From positions 1,792,001-1,856,000 of the forward strand of contig JACEHZ010000372.1 in assembly GCA_017893485.1 (NCBI GenBank): a stretch of DNA of 64,000 bases. Direction: 5' to 3'. The position numbers and the translations under genes were made by a program. Origin of the DNA: Hemerocallis citrina (lineage: Eukaryota; Streptophyta; Magnoliopsida; Asparagales; Asphodelaceae). Below are positions 20,598 to 34,102 of this stretch, piece after piece. The notes beneath the pieces are model-generated. The model was given only the letters and a program-made list of their open reading frames with translations. It made no database searches and was not told the DNA's origin. Each line of letters opens with the position of its first letter. Position 1 is the stretch's first letter.

Positions 20598-21328
20598 CTG
20601 TATAAAGTGTAGTTTCCAGTTAATATACTAGACAAGAACGGAAAATTTGTTTTAAAATACACTCAGACTACTATAATAAATAACCGATAGGAGGGAGTAC
20701 TTGGCAAACAATAAACAAAAATATGTAATGCATGTGTAAGTGCACATTCCGCTTCCTTCCATAAATGTGATACAACAATAAGTGCAGGTAGATTTGACTG
20801 TAATATCCAATGCATGATAGAAAGGAAATGTTATAATCTACGAGACACAAACAATATATATACATTACATATAAGGTTCAGAAATACACATAGTGTGGTG
20901 TATCTGTATATTCTTTATCTGTGCATGTAGGCAACACAACATCTTAAGCTAACAGAGAGGATTATTTAAAACAAGAAATTGAGCCAATCTTTTTAAGTTT
21001 TGTAATTGCCTAATGCAGTCTTTCTTGTATTTCAAAAGAACGTGGGAACAGCAGTGCGCTATTTGGATTGATAGACTTCAAAACACAAAAAAATATATTG
21101 GAAATTATCTTAAAATGACTAGGCATAACATGGTTTGGTTGACATTTCAATGGTGTCAATCCAATAATGCATAAAAAATAAATAAGTGATTCAGAAGCTT
21201 TACAAATGGCATGAAAATGACTGAAATTAGCAGGCATATAAAGAGGATAAATAGGCTTCTTTTATGTAAGTAAACAAATTAGACCATAAAGAAATAAAGA
21301 GAATGGCATCATTAGGAGAGAGTATTGT
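20598..21328. other. Non-coding stretch between kinase exon and gypsy element, copy A
   Basis: Presumably kinase intron. No N-lobe exon or other feature recognised. Confidence 0.5.
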
Positions 21329-22569
21329 TGATGAGGACATCAATTTTATTTAGTTTATGATTTTATTTCAGTACCATATTTGTTTTTGGCAATTATAGCT
21401 AAATGTAATCTTTTTTTTATGTATTTGAGATTCTGAGAATATTTTGAGATTTGTATCAAGATGTATTTTGAGTCTATTTACAGGCCATGAGATTAATGAG
21501 AAAGTATGTCATTCTTGATTATAAAAAAAAATTGTGCTGAGTTTTTGCTCTTCCTTTCTCTCTGTGTGATACAAGTGAGATCCAAATTATTAGGATTTGT
21601 GATAAATCCTAATACAATTTTAGGGTTAGTGATTAACTCTAAAATCTACCCCCAAATTAAAAATCCCCAAATAAAATTACCCAAACCCTAATTTCCCAAA
21701 TCCCCAAAACAAAACCCTAATCTCTCTTCTTCCCCCAATCCCGACCAAAAAAAAAAAAAAAAACCCTAACCCTCCTTCAGACCCCCATCCCAATCCTCTT
21801 CCTCCTCTCCTCACGTCGCACCCTCTCTCCGTCAACCCACCACCACAACCCTCCTCTCTTCCTGTCGACATCCAAGCATCCCCATCGCCCTCCTACAACC
21901 ACCACGACCACCCTCTTCGCCATCGATTTCATCCCCGACCCTCCACAGCTCCTCTTCGAACCCAAAGATCACCAACAGCCCCCGACTGCAATCACAGACC
22001 CTGTGCCTCCCGCTCGCCCCGCCTCCTCGACGACTTTGCCGCCGTCGTTCACGCTGCCCACTGCCGTCGTTCACGCCGCCCACTGCCGTCGTCGACGTCA
22101 ACCACTGACGCCGTCGACCACCCCGCCATTGCTCTTGAAGTTGCTGTGGCCATTGTTGTTCCTTTGATTACTGTGTTCCGTGCTGCTGTTCAACCCGAGA
22201 TCTACGTTGAATTCTTCGACATCTCGGTATACTCTTTCCCTTCTCAAGTATTTGTGTTATACTGCTCTATTATCTATTATATTATCTGATTTTCCTGTCG
22301 TCCACAAAAATAATTGAGATTGAGTGTTCTACATGCTTAATTAGAGTACGAATCAATATTGAATATTTTACTTGCTAAGAACACTTAGGCATTTAATTAT
22401 TGATTGTAGAGTTGAATTATTAATTGGATTGTTAAACGTGATTCAGTTCTTGAAAATCCATCAAACCAATTAATTGTTTAAACTCCTAACTTTGATCCGC
22501 ATTACATGTTGGTAAAATTAACCCGTTAAGATTCTTGAAAATTCTCTATTTAGGGTTCTTTTTACATCA
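21329..22569 (+). repeat. 5' LTR of gypsy element, copy A
   Basis: 1241 bp. Contains a C-rich block (about 21720-22120) with no credible gene. It is about 280 bp longer than the 3' LTR, which lacks the segment between TTAATGAGAAA and AAACCCTAACCC. Confidence 0.9.
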
Positions 22570-22572
22570 TTT

Positions 22573-22584
22573 TGGTATCAGAGC
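22573..22584 (+). other. Primer-binding site, initiator tRNA-Met type
   Basis: TGGTATCAGAGC 3 bp after the 5' LTR end. Confidence 0.92.
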
Positions 22585-22765
22585 GAAGATTCTTAAAACC
22601 CTAGTTCTTGCATCGTAGGCATCAATTTTGCATTCATTTAGGATTGTGTAGTCTTTTATTTTTTTCCTTTCTTTTATTTTAAGTCATTTCAGATTCAAAA
22701 AATAAAAATAAAAATAAAAATAATAATAATAGGACACACACGACCCCTAGTTTCCACTTTGGTGA

Positions 22766-24319
22766 ATGCGTCTTCGCAGCACCATCACAGATCCTGAAGA
22801 GCCTTTCTTATCCCTTCCAAATCACCCAATTAGGAACCCTAGACTTTCCCGACCTGAAATGGACAATCCTGATATCTCTGCTACCCTAGCTGCCATCCAA
22901 GCAACTCTTGCCAATATCAATCAGAGATTTGAGAAAGTGGAGTTAAATCAAACCATTGTCCCTAAGCTTCATGCCAATCGTCAGAATGTTCGTGACGATC
23001 AACATCAAGAACGTGACCCTGACGAACAGTATAAGAAGAATGTTAAGGCTGACGTTCCCCAGTTTGAAGGCCACATGGAACCCTAAGGCTTACCTCGATT
23101 GGATCCGTGTCATGGACCACTACTTTGTGTGGTTTGACATGAGCGAAGCCCTTAAAGTTAAATTTGCTACAATAAAATTGACGGGTAAAGCTCAACAACA
23201 CTGGACCAATCTTGAACATGCCCGCCGAGACCGAGGCCTAGCACCCATAGCCACTTGGAAAGCCATGAAAGAGAAGCTCACTGAGAGATATGTACCGTTA
23301 TCGTTCCACATCCGATTGCTAGATTCGTGGAACCAACTGTATCAAGGAAGTAAATCCACACAAGAATATGTTGATAAATTTGATAACTTCCTTATTCGGT
23401 GCAATGCTTTACGTAAAGAGAGTGAAGAACAAACTCTCTCTAGGTTCAGAGCTGGATTACGAGCCGATCTGAGAAATGAGCTAATTCATAGAAATGTGGA
23501 CTCATTAGCGGCAGCTTATGCTCTTGTCCTCGATATGGATTCCCTTAAAGCAAGTTCCCATTACAAGTCAAGCGATTCGATGGATCATTCCTCTAGAATG
23601 AATCCTCCTGACTCCTCTAGACCTGAGCATTCCTCTCCTCAGTACCCTAATAAGTCTTACCCAAATAAACATACTTCAAATTCCTATTCACATAAAAATG
23701 ACAACACGGGTAAGAACACTGAAAGAGACTATTCTAAGATTGATCCTCTCACTAAGTGCTATAAATGTAAGGGATATGGCCATGTTGTTGGCAACTGTCC
23801 CAGCCCAAGTAGGATCAATATAGTAGAGGGTACCGCAGTCGTTGATGAGCCCGACAATGAGTTTACCTATGAACCTAATGTAAGTGATGACTTTGATGAA
23901 AAAGAGAATGACTAGTCTCTCAATTGTATTCAGTCTGTCCAGTCACCTCCATTGAGTGAACCTGAGTCACCCATCATTTCCCAAGTCACTTGGCAGCCTA
24001 TAGATTTGACCCAGGTGTTAGAACATCCTAGAGTCACAGAGTCTGCACCCACATTTGCATATCACATTCATGACTTGCATAGAGAAATTTCCAAAGAACT
24101 TAATAAGAATAATTTTAACTACAAGTTAATAGCAGATACTAGAAGAAAATTTATAACTTTTGATATTGGTGACGAAGTGATGGTTCGGATTCATCCGGAA
24201 CGGTTTCCTGTTGAACCCGTTAAGAACTTGAACATACGCACGCAGGCCCATTTAAGATTCTACATACAATCAATGATAATACCTATGTCGTTGACCTTCC
24301 TGAAGATTTTGGCATAAGT
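22766..24319 (+). pseudogene. Gypsy gag fused to an integrase tail, broken
   Basis: The gag frame opens at ATG 22766 and shifts near 23080 (FEGHM to NPKAYLDW), after which it runs to 23915. It has the retrotransposon gag domain (LTGKAQQHWTNLE, WKAMKEKLTERYVP) and a CCHC knuckle CYKCKGYGHVVGNC near 23758-23799. A second frame (23952-24319) carries an integrase C-terminal segment ([35 protein letters not shown]), and a continuing tail reaches 24703. Everything between gag and this tail is deleted. The frameshift is shared with copy B. Confidence 0.85.
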
Positions 24320-24678
24320 AAGACTTTCAATATTGAGGATCTAGTACTTCAAGAAGGCCCAAAATTCAACCCTAGAAATTTTCTTATAGATGAGCCTACC
24401 CTGCAGCCTAATAGTGAGATTCCCACATTTATCCCTTTACCTGATACTATTCACCCACCGACAGAAGAATTGAATAATATTTTAGATGATCAGATAATCT
24501 CCACAAGAGATGCTGGTATGCATAAGTATTTGGTGACAAGGAAAAACAAGCCAAAGTCGGATGACACTTGCAGTGATTGTGGGGGGCTCCCGCAACTGGA
24601 TCCATATCTTTTGAAGCACTATGACAGGATCACTTGTTTTGATTCGGCTGGGTCGAGCTCTCTCCCACCTGGAGAAAA

Positions 24679-25635
24679 TGATGAGAACATCAATTTTATT
24701 TAGTTTAGGATTTTATTTCAATACCATATTTGTTTTTGGCAATTATAGTCATATGTAATTTTTTTATGTATTTGAAATTCTGAGAATATTTTGAGATTTG
24801 TATCAAGATGTATTTTGAGCCCATTTATAGGCCTTGAAGATTAATGAGAAAACCCTAACCCTCCTTCAGATCCCCATCCCGATCCTCTTCCTCCTCTCCT
24901 CACGTCGCACCTCTCTCCGTCAATTCACCACCACAATCCTCCTCTCCTCCCGTCGACACCCAAGCATCCCCGTCGCCCTCCTACAACCACCACGACCACC
25001 CTCTTCGCCATTGATTTCATCCCCGACCCTCCACAGCTCCTCTTCGAACCCAAAGATCACCAACAGCCCCCGACTGCAATCACAGACCCTGTGCCTCTCG
25101 CTCGCCCTGCTTCCTTGACGACTTTGCCGCCGTCGTTCGCACCGCCCACTGCTGTCGTCAACGTCGACCACTGACGCCGTCGACCACCCCGCCATTGCTC
25201 TTGAAGTTGCTGTGGCCATTGCTGTTCCTTTGATTACTGTGTTCCGTGTTGTTGTTCAACCCGAGATCTACGCTGAATTCTTCGACATCTCAGTATACTC
25301 TTTCCCTTCTCAAATATTTGTGTTATACTGCTCTATTATCTATTATATTATCTGATTTTCCTATCGTCTACAAAAATAATTGAGATTAAGTGTTCCACAT
25401 GCTTGATTAGAGTATGAATCAATATTGAATATTTTACTTGCTAAGAACACTTAGGGATTTAATTATTGGTTGTAGAGTTAAATTTTTAATTGGATTGTTA
25501 AACGTGATTCAGTTCTTGAAAATCCATCAAACCAATTAATTGTTTAAACTCCTAACTTTGATCCGCATTACATGTTGGTAAAATTAACCCGTTAAGATTC
25601 TTGGAAATTCTCTATTTAGGGTTCGTTTTACATCA
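24679..25635 (+). repeat. 3' LTR of gypsy element, copy A
   Basis: 957 bp, ending TTTTACATCA before the target duplication ATTGT. Shorter than the 5' LTR by an internal deletion of about 280 bp. Confidence 0.9.
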
Positions 25636-25640
25636 ATTGT

Positions 25641-26583
25641 TGTGATAAAATGCAAGCTTAGCCAACAAGCACACCAATTTCTACATTTGAAATCTACCAC
25701 AGTTTAGTGCATCCTGGTTGTCAATGCCTATTATTTCAGTCCAAACATGGAATAAATTTAAAAACAGATGGAAATGAACAAAATGCAATTGAATTTATAA
25801 ATATATAGATAGTTCAAAGATGTATTACGACATTGTTTCAAATATCAGCCGATACTGAGATGATACTCCTATGTTGGGTTGGTTGACCTACGTGATAACA
25901 TATTTGGCTAAAAGCTCAGATTGAGGTGTTTCTAAGTTGAACAGGGGAAAAACACTAGAGAGCAATTCAACCTTCAGATCATAGAGAGATTCATATCATT
26001 CATTAATGAGAAACTGAACTTCTAGTTCATAGAAAATTCCATTAATGAAGCAATTGAAACTCTAGATATGACTTTACCTACATGATTATGATTCAACAAA
26101 CCAATCAACAATAATAATAATAAAAAATCTGCCTCAGCCATGTTGCCCATTGTTTGAAGACTCTGAACAGGGTTTAATACTGGCCTTCCAATTTTGTTAG
26201 TAGTTTTCGGCATTCTCAAAATATTTGGACCAATCGACCCAGTTTATCGGATTTTAAAGTGTCTAAATAATTAATTACGTTCTAAACCATTTAAATCTTT
26301 AAAAGAAATATAAATTACCTTTTTTTAGACCTATAAGAATATATTATCTCTAAATTATAAATATTGAATTTACGTTTATTTCAAATGCAAGCACACAACG
26401 TATCTATCTAAATTTTTTTCTTTTTAGAAATATATGCTTCAGATATACTTATTTCAAGTAATTAAAACAACATAATTAGAATATAAATTTTTTAATTTAC
26501 AAAAATTATACTATAGACATATATACTATGATATACTTGAAGTATTTATCTACTGCTCTCCCACTTGTGCTCCGCAATCATAT
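25641..26583. other. Non-coding stretch, copy A
   Basis: AT-rich flank of the solo LTR. The minus-strand ORF 26022-26219 (MRMPKTTNKIGRPVLNPVQS) is conserved in copy B but matches no family I know, and the two copies are too alike for this to be evidence of coding. Confidence 0.4.
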
Positions 26584-29500
26584 TGTAACCCCTGTTTTTC
26601 CAAAAATGTATTTTTTGTATTTAAAATTTTCGTAAATTATTTTTACCGTTTTCAAGTTCGTTTATCAAATTGTATTATTGGATCTCCTATTAAAATCTGT
26701 TTTCGATCAATGATTTTATTTGTAAATATTTTCTGTGATTTTTATATTGAAATACAATTCTTTTTTTTTTATATTAGTATTATTGTTATTATTAATTTTT
26801 TATTGGTTATTAAAAATCTTATTTATATATTTTTCCTAAAACTCTTATTTGTTTTTAAAACCCTTCAACCCATTTCATTTCTTATTGGATATTTTATTTT
26901 CCTTTTATTAAACCCCTTAAACCCAACAACCCAGTAAATAACCCAAATACCCATTCAAAAACCTTATACCCTATTTTAAATCCCCCATACCCGTTTCCTA
27001 TATTATACCAAACCCATTTAACCCAATCCCCTATTCTTATAACCTCACCCTGTATATTTCCCCAACCCATTACCCGTTTGCATACCCTGAACCCAAAGTC
27101 CTATCCTCTATTTTCCCCTACCCGAAACCCACATTTCCCAAACCCGTTAAGCCACACCCAAAAACCCTGTGCATAAACCCTATCTCTAAACCCTATTTAT
27201 ATCTATCTTTATCTCGTTTTATATAACCCATCCCTTCCGCCACTTCGTCTTCTCTCTCTCTCTCTCTCAACCCATCGTCCTCCCTCCCGTGCTCCTCTTT
27301 CTGTCGCCCTCGCGTCGTGCCACCTTGCGACCTCCCCTGGTCTCCCCCCTGGGGCTGCACTCTGCCGCTCTACACCACAGCAATAGCGTCGCAGCAACCC
27401 CATCCGCCCTGCCTCCTCCTGTCGCAGCCAACGCCAGCAGCGAGCAACAGCAACCACTCCACTGTCCTCTGCCTCCCCGCCAGCCTGCGCTCCTCCTGAG
27501 CGCCGGTCACCTCGACGCTCCACTCCGACAACCGCAACACAGCACCGGTGTGCTGTGCATTCCTTCCGCCGACTCTCAAGGTCAGCCAGCACCCCCCAGT
27601 CGCCTCCTGCCATCTCTCTCCTCCGACAGTCAGCGCAGTACTGCGGCAACACCTTGCTATTTTCCCCGCCGTGGGCACTCGTCGTCGCTGCCCTCTCTCG
27701 TGTGCGGGTGTTCATGTTTGTGTTCGTTGGATTCTTTTGATCGGGTGTTCGTTGCCCGTGGTTCGTTCCCGTGTTTGTGTTCGTGGATTGTGTGTTTAGG
27801 TTCGAGTTGTTCGTTGGGTTTTGTCCGTCGTTGTTCGGGCGTTGGTCCGTGGTGGTTGTGTTCGTTGGGTTTCGTTGTTCGTGATTCGTTCGTTGTGTTC
27901 GTGCCGGAAATCCGTTCCCGTTATTCTTGCTTGGAGTCGTGCTCGTCTTCGATTAAGGCAAGTAACTTGTACTCAAATTCCTTTGTATAATACAAGTCAT
28001 AAATACCGCTTGTAGTGTAGTTGGGTTCTAGAGACAACTCGTGTGTGATGTATGTTTGATGAGTATTGTCTCTATAGTGCTATTTGACCATAGTTGACTC
28101 ACGACACAAAATTGACATGAAACAACTTAGGTTTTTGCCCATTCTTGATTTGATCAAGTATGTGGAATTTTGTGAGAATTTGGGTATTTGTTGGGATCCA
28201 TGTGATAGACTTGCTTTGGATATGTTAATTACTCTATTTCATGATGTTTGGACACTTGGTAGACTCGATTGCATGTTTGGTGGTGTTTGGATCAAGTTTC
28301 GTTGGATCTATGTCGATTTTGATTTTTGAGGAAATTCTGTGGTTTTCCGATAATCTGTCTTGATCAGTAATTTAGACCATATTAAGGTCAGAATCTTAAT
28401 TTCAGTATAAAACATGATTTGTAAAGAAATTCGTCTTCTTTCCAACCCCTCTGACCTTACTCAATTTCGTTTTCGTATGTGTGAGATATGACTGTTTTAC
28501 TACAGAGGTGTAGATCTTTTCCAGATTTCGTTTATTGGTGATTTTGATGACTAAATCATTTTGATACTTGTGCTACACATATTATTTTGATCTAGAACTT
28601 TGGTCAGTTTTTCTATACTTATTTAGGGATTACCCAGAATTTTGGAAGATTTTATTGATGAGTTTTATATGCCGTTCCATGCTTGTTTATAAAGACTGTA
28701 CTTGCTGTATATTACTCGTTCTGTAAAGAATCGTATTTTCATCCTGATTCCTTTGACTGTATGAAAAATATTTGTGAAATATGAAAGTTAGATTATTTTG
28801 GCTATTTTCTTCTCCCTTTGGCGGATTTGAACTTCTTTTCACGGTTTGCGAGATATTGTAGTTTTCGTACAGCTGTGTTGGGAATTCCAGATTTGCCAAA
28901 CTATCATTTTTTGATGTTTTCTGATTTTAGATGACTGATCAAATTTTACTGGAAAAATTATGAAACTTTATATTTTGATACTAGACAGATAGGGGGATAC
29001 CCCAGATTTTTCGTTGATTTATTTATTGAGTTTTGATGCTGTTTTCCTGACTGAGAATTTGATTTACTGATTTCTGGCTGAACCTAATTTATGAATTCAA
29101 ATCAGTTTTGAGTTATGCTTTTGTGAAATACTATATGACTTATTTATACTCGTTGGATTCGGTTGGGAGTCTATTTTTTAGACGTTTCGACGAATTCAGA
29201 TTTGCATGTTTATAACACTAGGAATTTCAGTTTTGCTACAGTATGGTCTTGCTATCCTGAACTTGTGATTTGGTTATTTCATTCTTTCATGTGTTACATA
29301 TTACCATACGTGTTTATCTTACAACTTGAACTTGTCACTTGAACATTGTGACACATACATGTTTGTTTGACATTAATAATAAATTAACCAAGCCGGGATT
29401 TAAAGAGACAGATCTAATAGTGGATAATTCAGAAACAGAAACTCGGAAGAGGGCCCGTTTTTCCCATTACTTGTTGCCATGTTTCATGACTACATGATTC

Positions 29501-30532
29501 ATGCTTGAATTACTTGCTGCCATATTTCATGACTATATGATTCATGCTTGTTATACTATATGCCGCCATGTTTCATGACTACATGATTCGTGCTTGATAT
29601 TATTTGTTGTCACGTGTTCACGATTATGTGACTCGTGCTTGATACTACTTGCTGCCACGTGTTCACGATTACGTGACTCGTGCTTGATACTTGTTTACTT
29701 GACTTGTCTCTGAGTACACTGCCCTCTATGGTCTACTATGAAATCTAAAGCAAAACTGTTTGTTGTAGCAACCATGTAAAGTAGGCTGCATGAAGTGCTA
29801 CCTAGATAGTAATCACTACAAGATTGAACATGATACTTGAACATGATACATGCTTACTTGATACTTGACGACATGACACATGAGACTTGTACTTGATACT
29901 TGACATCTGTTACCTGTTTACCTGCTTGCTCAACACTTGACACTTGTTTACATGATACGTGTTCACTTGACACTTGATACATGCCACTTGTACTTGTTCA
30001 CCTTACCATGCTAGTTGTTATACTTGATATCATGCTTATACCATGTTACTAGTTAGTTTTCCCATATACTTGTATCCTGCATTATAAGCAGCCCGTAACT
30101 TGCAATTGACGGGTACTTGTTTTCTCTTTTCCTTTTCCCCGCAATTGTTAAATTGCATATTTTGGAGAACAGGTTCCAGATGGTATTGGTGACATGAAGT
30201 ATTAGTGCTGGATCTTGTAATTATCATTTTTGTAGTTGCTTGAACAATATTGTATTTTGATACTTGGATTTATTTTGTATTTGGGCAATGTGACCCAGGA
30301 TATTTGTCTTATTCAGATCATGACTATTTGAAATTTATATATTTGGTTTCAAGTATTCTCGTTGGTATTTTGGTTCATATGTGCAAGTTGGTTGACTCTT
30401 TTGCTTCCGACTCTGATTATTTTATGAGATATTGTAAAGATTCTTGAACAGCTTATGGATGATGAAAATCATTCACTGGGCTTAGTCACGTATCCGTATT
30501 CCGTATTCTTTTTTGGAAAGCGGGGCGTGACA
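26584..30532 (+). mobile_element. Large solo LTR (3949 bp), copy A only
   Basis: Begins TGTAACCCCTG and ends GGGCGTGACA, flanked by CATAT (26579-26583, 30533-30537). Copy B has the single empty site CAATCATATTGTTGG at about 52461-52475. No gag or pol coding inside, so it is read as a solo LTR. A TATA-like TTTATATAACCC at about 27219 is followed by a C-rich stretch (27240-27700) and a G/T-rich stretch (27700-27960), as in a promoter and leader. ORFs in the C-rich part (27289-27990) look like composition effects. Strand could be the reverse. Confidence 0.85.
29472..29691 (+). repeat. Tandem repeat of about 44 bp in the solo LTR
   Basis: About five diverged units with the pattern TTTCATGACTACATGATTCR, then GTTCACGATTAYGTGACTCG. 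A looser run of ACTTGAYACTTG-like motifs follows to about 30010. Confidence 0.75.
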
Positions 30533-30537
30533 CATAT

Positions 30538-30920
30538 TGTTGGTTGTCTTACTCTCTAGCTTGTACTGCCTTGCTCGTTTGGCACAGACATATACAGGTT
30601 GTGTGATCTCGGGTTTAAATTATCACACAGGAGTGGCCACAAACTCAAACAACTTGGGTATACTGTCAGGGGCTCAGAGAAATTTTCAGACCAAGTCTTA
30701 GCTACTTCTGTCTTTCATGATAGGAGGTTTTCATTTTAAGTCATGTATGCACTCATTTCTTATCTTAACAATTAGAAAGATAATAAATGTGATGGTCGAC
30801 TAAAAAAATATTGTTTAATTCTTCAAGAAATCTAACCTTCCTAAATTCATCAACCTTGCTTCTCCTTAAAACTCTAATTATTATAATATTTTGGTATGTA
30901 AATTCCAAATGTTGCAAATG
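30538..30920. other. Non-coding stretch, copy A
   Basis: Same as copy B 52469-52851. No recognised feature. Confidence 0.5.
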
Positions 30921-32716
30921 ATCATCTTTTCAAAGAAAGGCCGCAAATCAATGCTTAACTTCCGAAAAAGTAAACTAGTGGAATGTTCTCTGAGTATCAG
31001 GACTATACTGCATCACTGGTTAGTACTCAGTAGATTGATGGAGATTCTGATATTACATATTTTTAGACAAAAGGCATTATCTTTGTTTTCCCCCTAGATA
31101 TACATTGCTATGGTAACTCATCAACATTTCACTCTCTACTCATGACACCTGATATGGATAAAAATGGAACCAAATTGAGCCCGTTCAAATCGGGCACAAA
31201 TCTTAAAGCTCTCAGGGATAAAATGGTCAATTTCACCAGTAACGGGCCCGTAAAAGGGAGTTGGGCATCTTTTAAGCTCAACAACCCGAAACATGCTTAT
31301 CATATTGGGTTACCATAGCCGCTCAACATGAAGGAATTCATAATTATCTGAAGTATCGTCTTAAATTCTCTATCTCTAAGAGAGTAACTTCTATCTCTTC
31401 ATCCATAAGAGACGGTTTTAAAACCTTATCATTTTATCAAGAGAAGAGTCCTAACTCTATCTCCACAACAACTTCTATCTCTTCATTAAGAAGAAAGTCA
31501 ACTAACCCTGTCTCTTTATCAAGAGAAGAGTAATCGACCATATATCTTCATGAAGAGAATAATAAACCTTATCAAAACACCAGGAAATAGTGATAAATGA
31601 ATATCTTGAATCCGACCCCCTAGAAACTATAAATACCTCATGACCTCTTCAGAAACTAGGTAATTGCAAATTACGCTAAGCCTCAACTTCTGAGTGTTCT
31701 GACTTAGGCGTCAGAGGATCTGTCGCCAGGGCCAACCCTGATGTTTCAGACTTTTGCAGGTCAATCGGAGCGATCGCCACCATTCAGATTAAATCCAAAC
31801 GTTCAAACGAGTTAGATTTCGGAATCAATATCAGTTTGCAGCAGTCAATAACGGCAAAAACTAAAAAGTCGGTTCTTTTATTGTTTCTAAAAAGAATTCA
31901 CAACATCTATTTGCGCTCACACAGAAAATAGCAGCAATGATTGGCACCATTTGTGGGTAACAAAAGGAATCTGACACAATTTGCCGATAAAAACTATTTT
32001 GCGCTCACACAGAAAATAGCAGCAATGATTGGCACCATTTGTGGGTAACAAAAGGAATCTGACACAATTTGCCGAAAAAAACTATTTTCAGCCATACCTT
32101 CAAAGGGTAAAGGAAAGGCAACGAGCCAATTCCCATCCTCCAACTCCTCATGAGGACATCCTTCCTACCTCTCGGCAAGATCAATCCCCTCAAACGGATC
32201 AAACTTTTCAGCCGGAACAACCCCTTCAACAACCTGCCCAGCCTCCCTCCAAAAAGGTTGCAGTGAAGGGCTCCTGAAGAAGTCAACACTGTGTGGTGTG
32301 TGGGTGAGAACAGGGGGTCGGTCTACACCTCGACACCTTCTACGGTGCCCCCTGTGGCGCCTCAAGCACAGCCAGACCTCCGCTAGATCATACTCTCCCG
32401 ACAGCAGGGGTTTGATCTCCGAGATCGCTTGAATGGAAGGCGAGTCCAGGATGAGGTTCTCCATCCAGCATGCCAGGAAAGCAAGAGGGGTCCCTCTCCT
32501 CGAAGACAAAGACGCAAAAGAAACCTCTTCCAGGGGACGAAGAAGCTACAACTCTCGCAGGGAACAAGGAAGGACTCTTATCCCTTGCGGAAGGAGCCTA
32601 ACTCCAACGAGCTGATCAGCCGCCAGGAGAGATAGGGAGGAAGAAGCACCCATCACCGGAGCAGAATTCTAAAACTTCAAAGATGAGATCCTTCAAGCCC
32701 TCAACGTCGTCCCCAG
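30921..32716 (+). mobile_element. Tat-type gypsy element, LTR region and gag leader, copy A
   Basis: 30921-31335 matches 63266-63681, the 3' end of the same element type, and includes a pol-tail-like piece (CTTCCGAAAAAGTAAACTAG). LTR-like sequence runs to about 31935, followed by TTGGCACCATTTGTGGG, the usual start of the internal region of such elements. 32100-32716 is a broken gag N-terminal region. The element is cut at 32716 by a hAT insertion and resumes at 36923. Exact LTR start not found. Confidence 0.7.
31907..32082 (+). repeat. 88-bp tandem duplication at the LTR/leader boundary, copy A only
   Basis: Two nearly identical units, each carrying GCGCTCACACAGAAAATAGC and TTGGCACCATTTGTGGG. 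Copy B has one unit. Confidence 0.88.
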
Positions 32717-32980
32717 CTAGGCAGTTAAAATCGGTTTTTGGAACTAATCGGTTTAGGAGCGATTAGTGATTAATCGGTTAATTGGAAAATACAAAGGATT
32801 AAATCGGAAAAATTGTTATATAAATAATTAAAAATATATATATATCCTCATTATGTAGCAACCCTAAATCCTATTATGAGCTAGGCAGTTAAAATCGGTT
32901 TTTGGAACTAATCGGTCTAGGAGCGAATAGTGATTAATCGGTCAATCGAAAAATAATCGGGGAATAAATCGGAAAAATCG

Positions 32981-33026
<46 letters not shown>

Positions 33027-33028
<2 letters not shown>

Positions 33029-33383
33029 AAAGCTTCAGTTGAGCACTACTCTAGTGCTCACCGCGTGAACACGGGCATTCATATCGAAAATCCGAATCGT
33101 TCGCATTGATCTACGTATCTAAATTAGTCTAAATATGTAAAATCAAATCATTCGAAATTCATTTACCCATCCATTGAAGTGTTACAAAATTGTATGGCTG
33201 AAAATCATTATTTTTATAGTCACATGATGGATGGGCAAATGAATTTCAAATTATTTGATTTTACATATTTAGACTAATTTAGATGTTTAGATCAATATGA
33301 ACGGTTCGGATTTTCGATATGAATGCCCGAAGGCCTAGTGTTCACGCGGTGAGCACTAGAGTAGTGCTCAACCGAAGCTTTCC
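33027..33383. mobile_element. Foldback MITE family 1 in a (TA)n tract
   Basis: Almost completely palindromic: GGAAAGCTTCAGTTGAGCAC at the left and its inverse GTGCTCAACCGAAGCTTTCC at the right, arms of about 170 bp. Both flanks are (TA)n. Absent from copy B. Confidence 0.85.
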
Positions 33384-33406
33384 CTATATATATATATATA
33401 TAAAAT

Positions 33407-33751
33407 AGGAAAATCTTCTATTGTCCACCACCCCTCCGTGTGCACTCAGCCTTCCCGCCTTCGTATCGACGATCCGAACCGTTTACAATGATCTACACAT
33501 CTAAATTAGTCTAAATATGTAAAATCAAATCATTTGAAATTCATTTGCCCATCTATTAAAGTATTACAAAATTGTATGGCTGAAAATCATTGTTTTTTAT
33601 AGTCACATAATGGATGGGCAAATGAATTTCAAATGATTTGATTTTACATATTTAGATGTGTAGATCAATGTGAACGGTTCGGATTGTCGATACGAAGACG
33701 GGAATGCCAAGTGCACACGTCGTGTGCACCATCGGTGGTGCACAACGGAAG

Positions 33752-33757
<6 letters not shown>
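33407..33757. mobile_element. Foldback MITE family 2 in a (TA)n tract, copy A
   Basis: Arms AGGAAAATCTTCTATTGTCC / inverse of GTGCACAACGGAAGACTT. The inner arms (CTACACATCTAAATTAGTC, AAATATGTAAAATCAAATC) are shared with family 1, so the two families are related. Right flank is (CT)n then (TA)n to 33836. Present in copy B at 57673-58024. Confidence 0.82.
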
Positions 33758-33843
<86 letters not shown>

Positions 33844-34102
33844 AAAGAAATATCCTCATTATATAGCAACCCTAAATCCTAACATAAAACCATTAAGAGA
33901 TTATCAAATTTGAACATATAGTTGTAGAGAAAGAATAGAGTACTTGGTTTGAGCCGAGTTTGGATCTGGATATGGGTCGGGTCGGGTTTGCTGGTCGGTT
34001 TCATCAAACAAAAACAATTGGGAAGAGCAACAAAGATCCTTTATTTTGACACGGTCCTTCCTTTTCCTTTAGAAACTTAAGAAAGTTCTTTTTATAGAAA
34101 GA

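Larger units (their letters stand above)
21329..25635 (+). mobile_element. Gag-only Ty3/gypsy retrotransposon, copy A
   Basis: Ends TGATGAGGACATC...TTTTACATCA with a perfect target duplication ATTGT (21324-21328, 25636-25640). Order: LTR 21329-22569, tRNA-Met primer site 22573-22584, gag, an integrase C-terminal remnant, a purine tract (GGAGAAAA), LTR 24679-25635. Protease, RT, RNase H and most of integrase are missing. It sits at the same place in copy B, so the insertion predates the segmental duplication. Confidence 0.93.

Noticed and set aside
21677..22101. Gly/Arg-rich minus-strand ORFs in the gypsy LTR
   Set aside because: Products of the C-rich LTR block, repeated in each LTR copy; not genes.
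27289..27990. Long Ser/Pro-rich ORF in the solo LTR, with an opposite-strand ORF 27209-27715
   Set aside because: C-rich composition opens both strands and several frames; no domain, and it lies in an LTR leader-like region.
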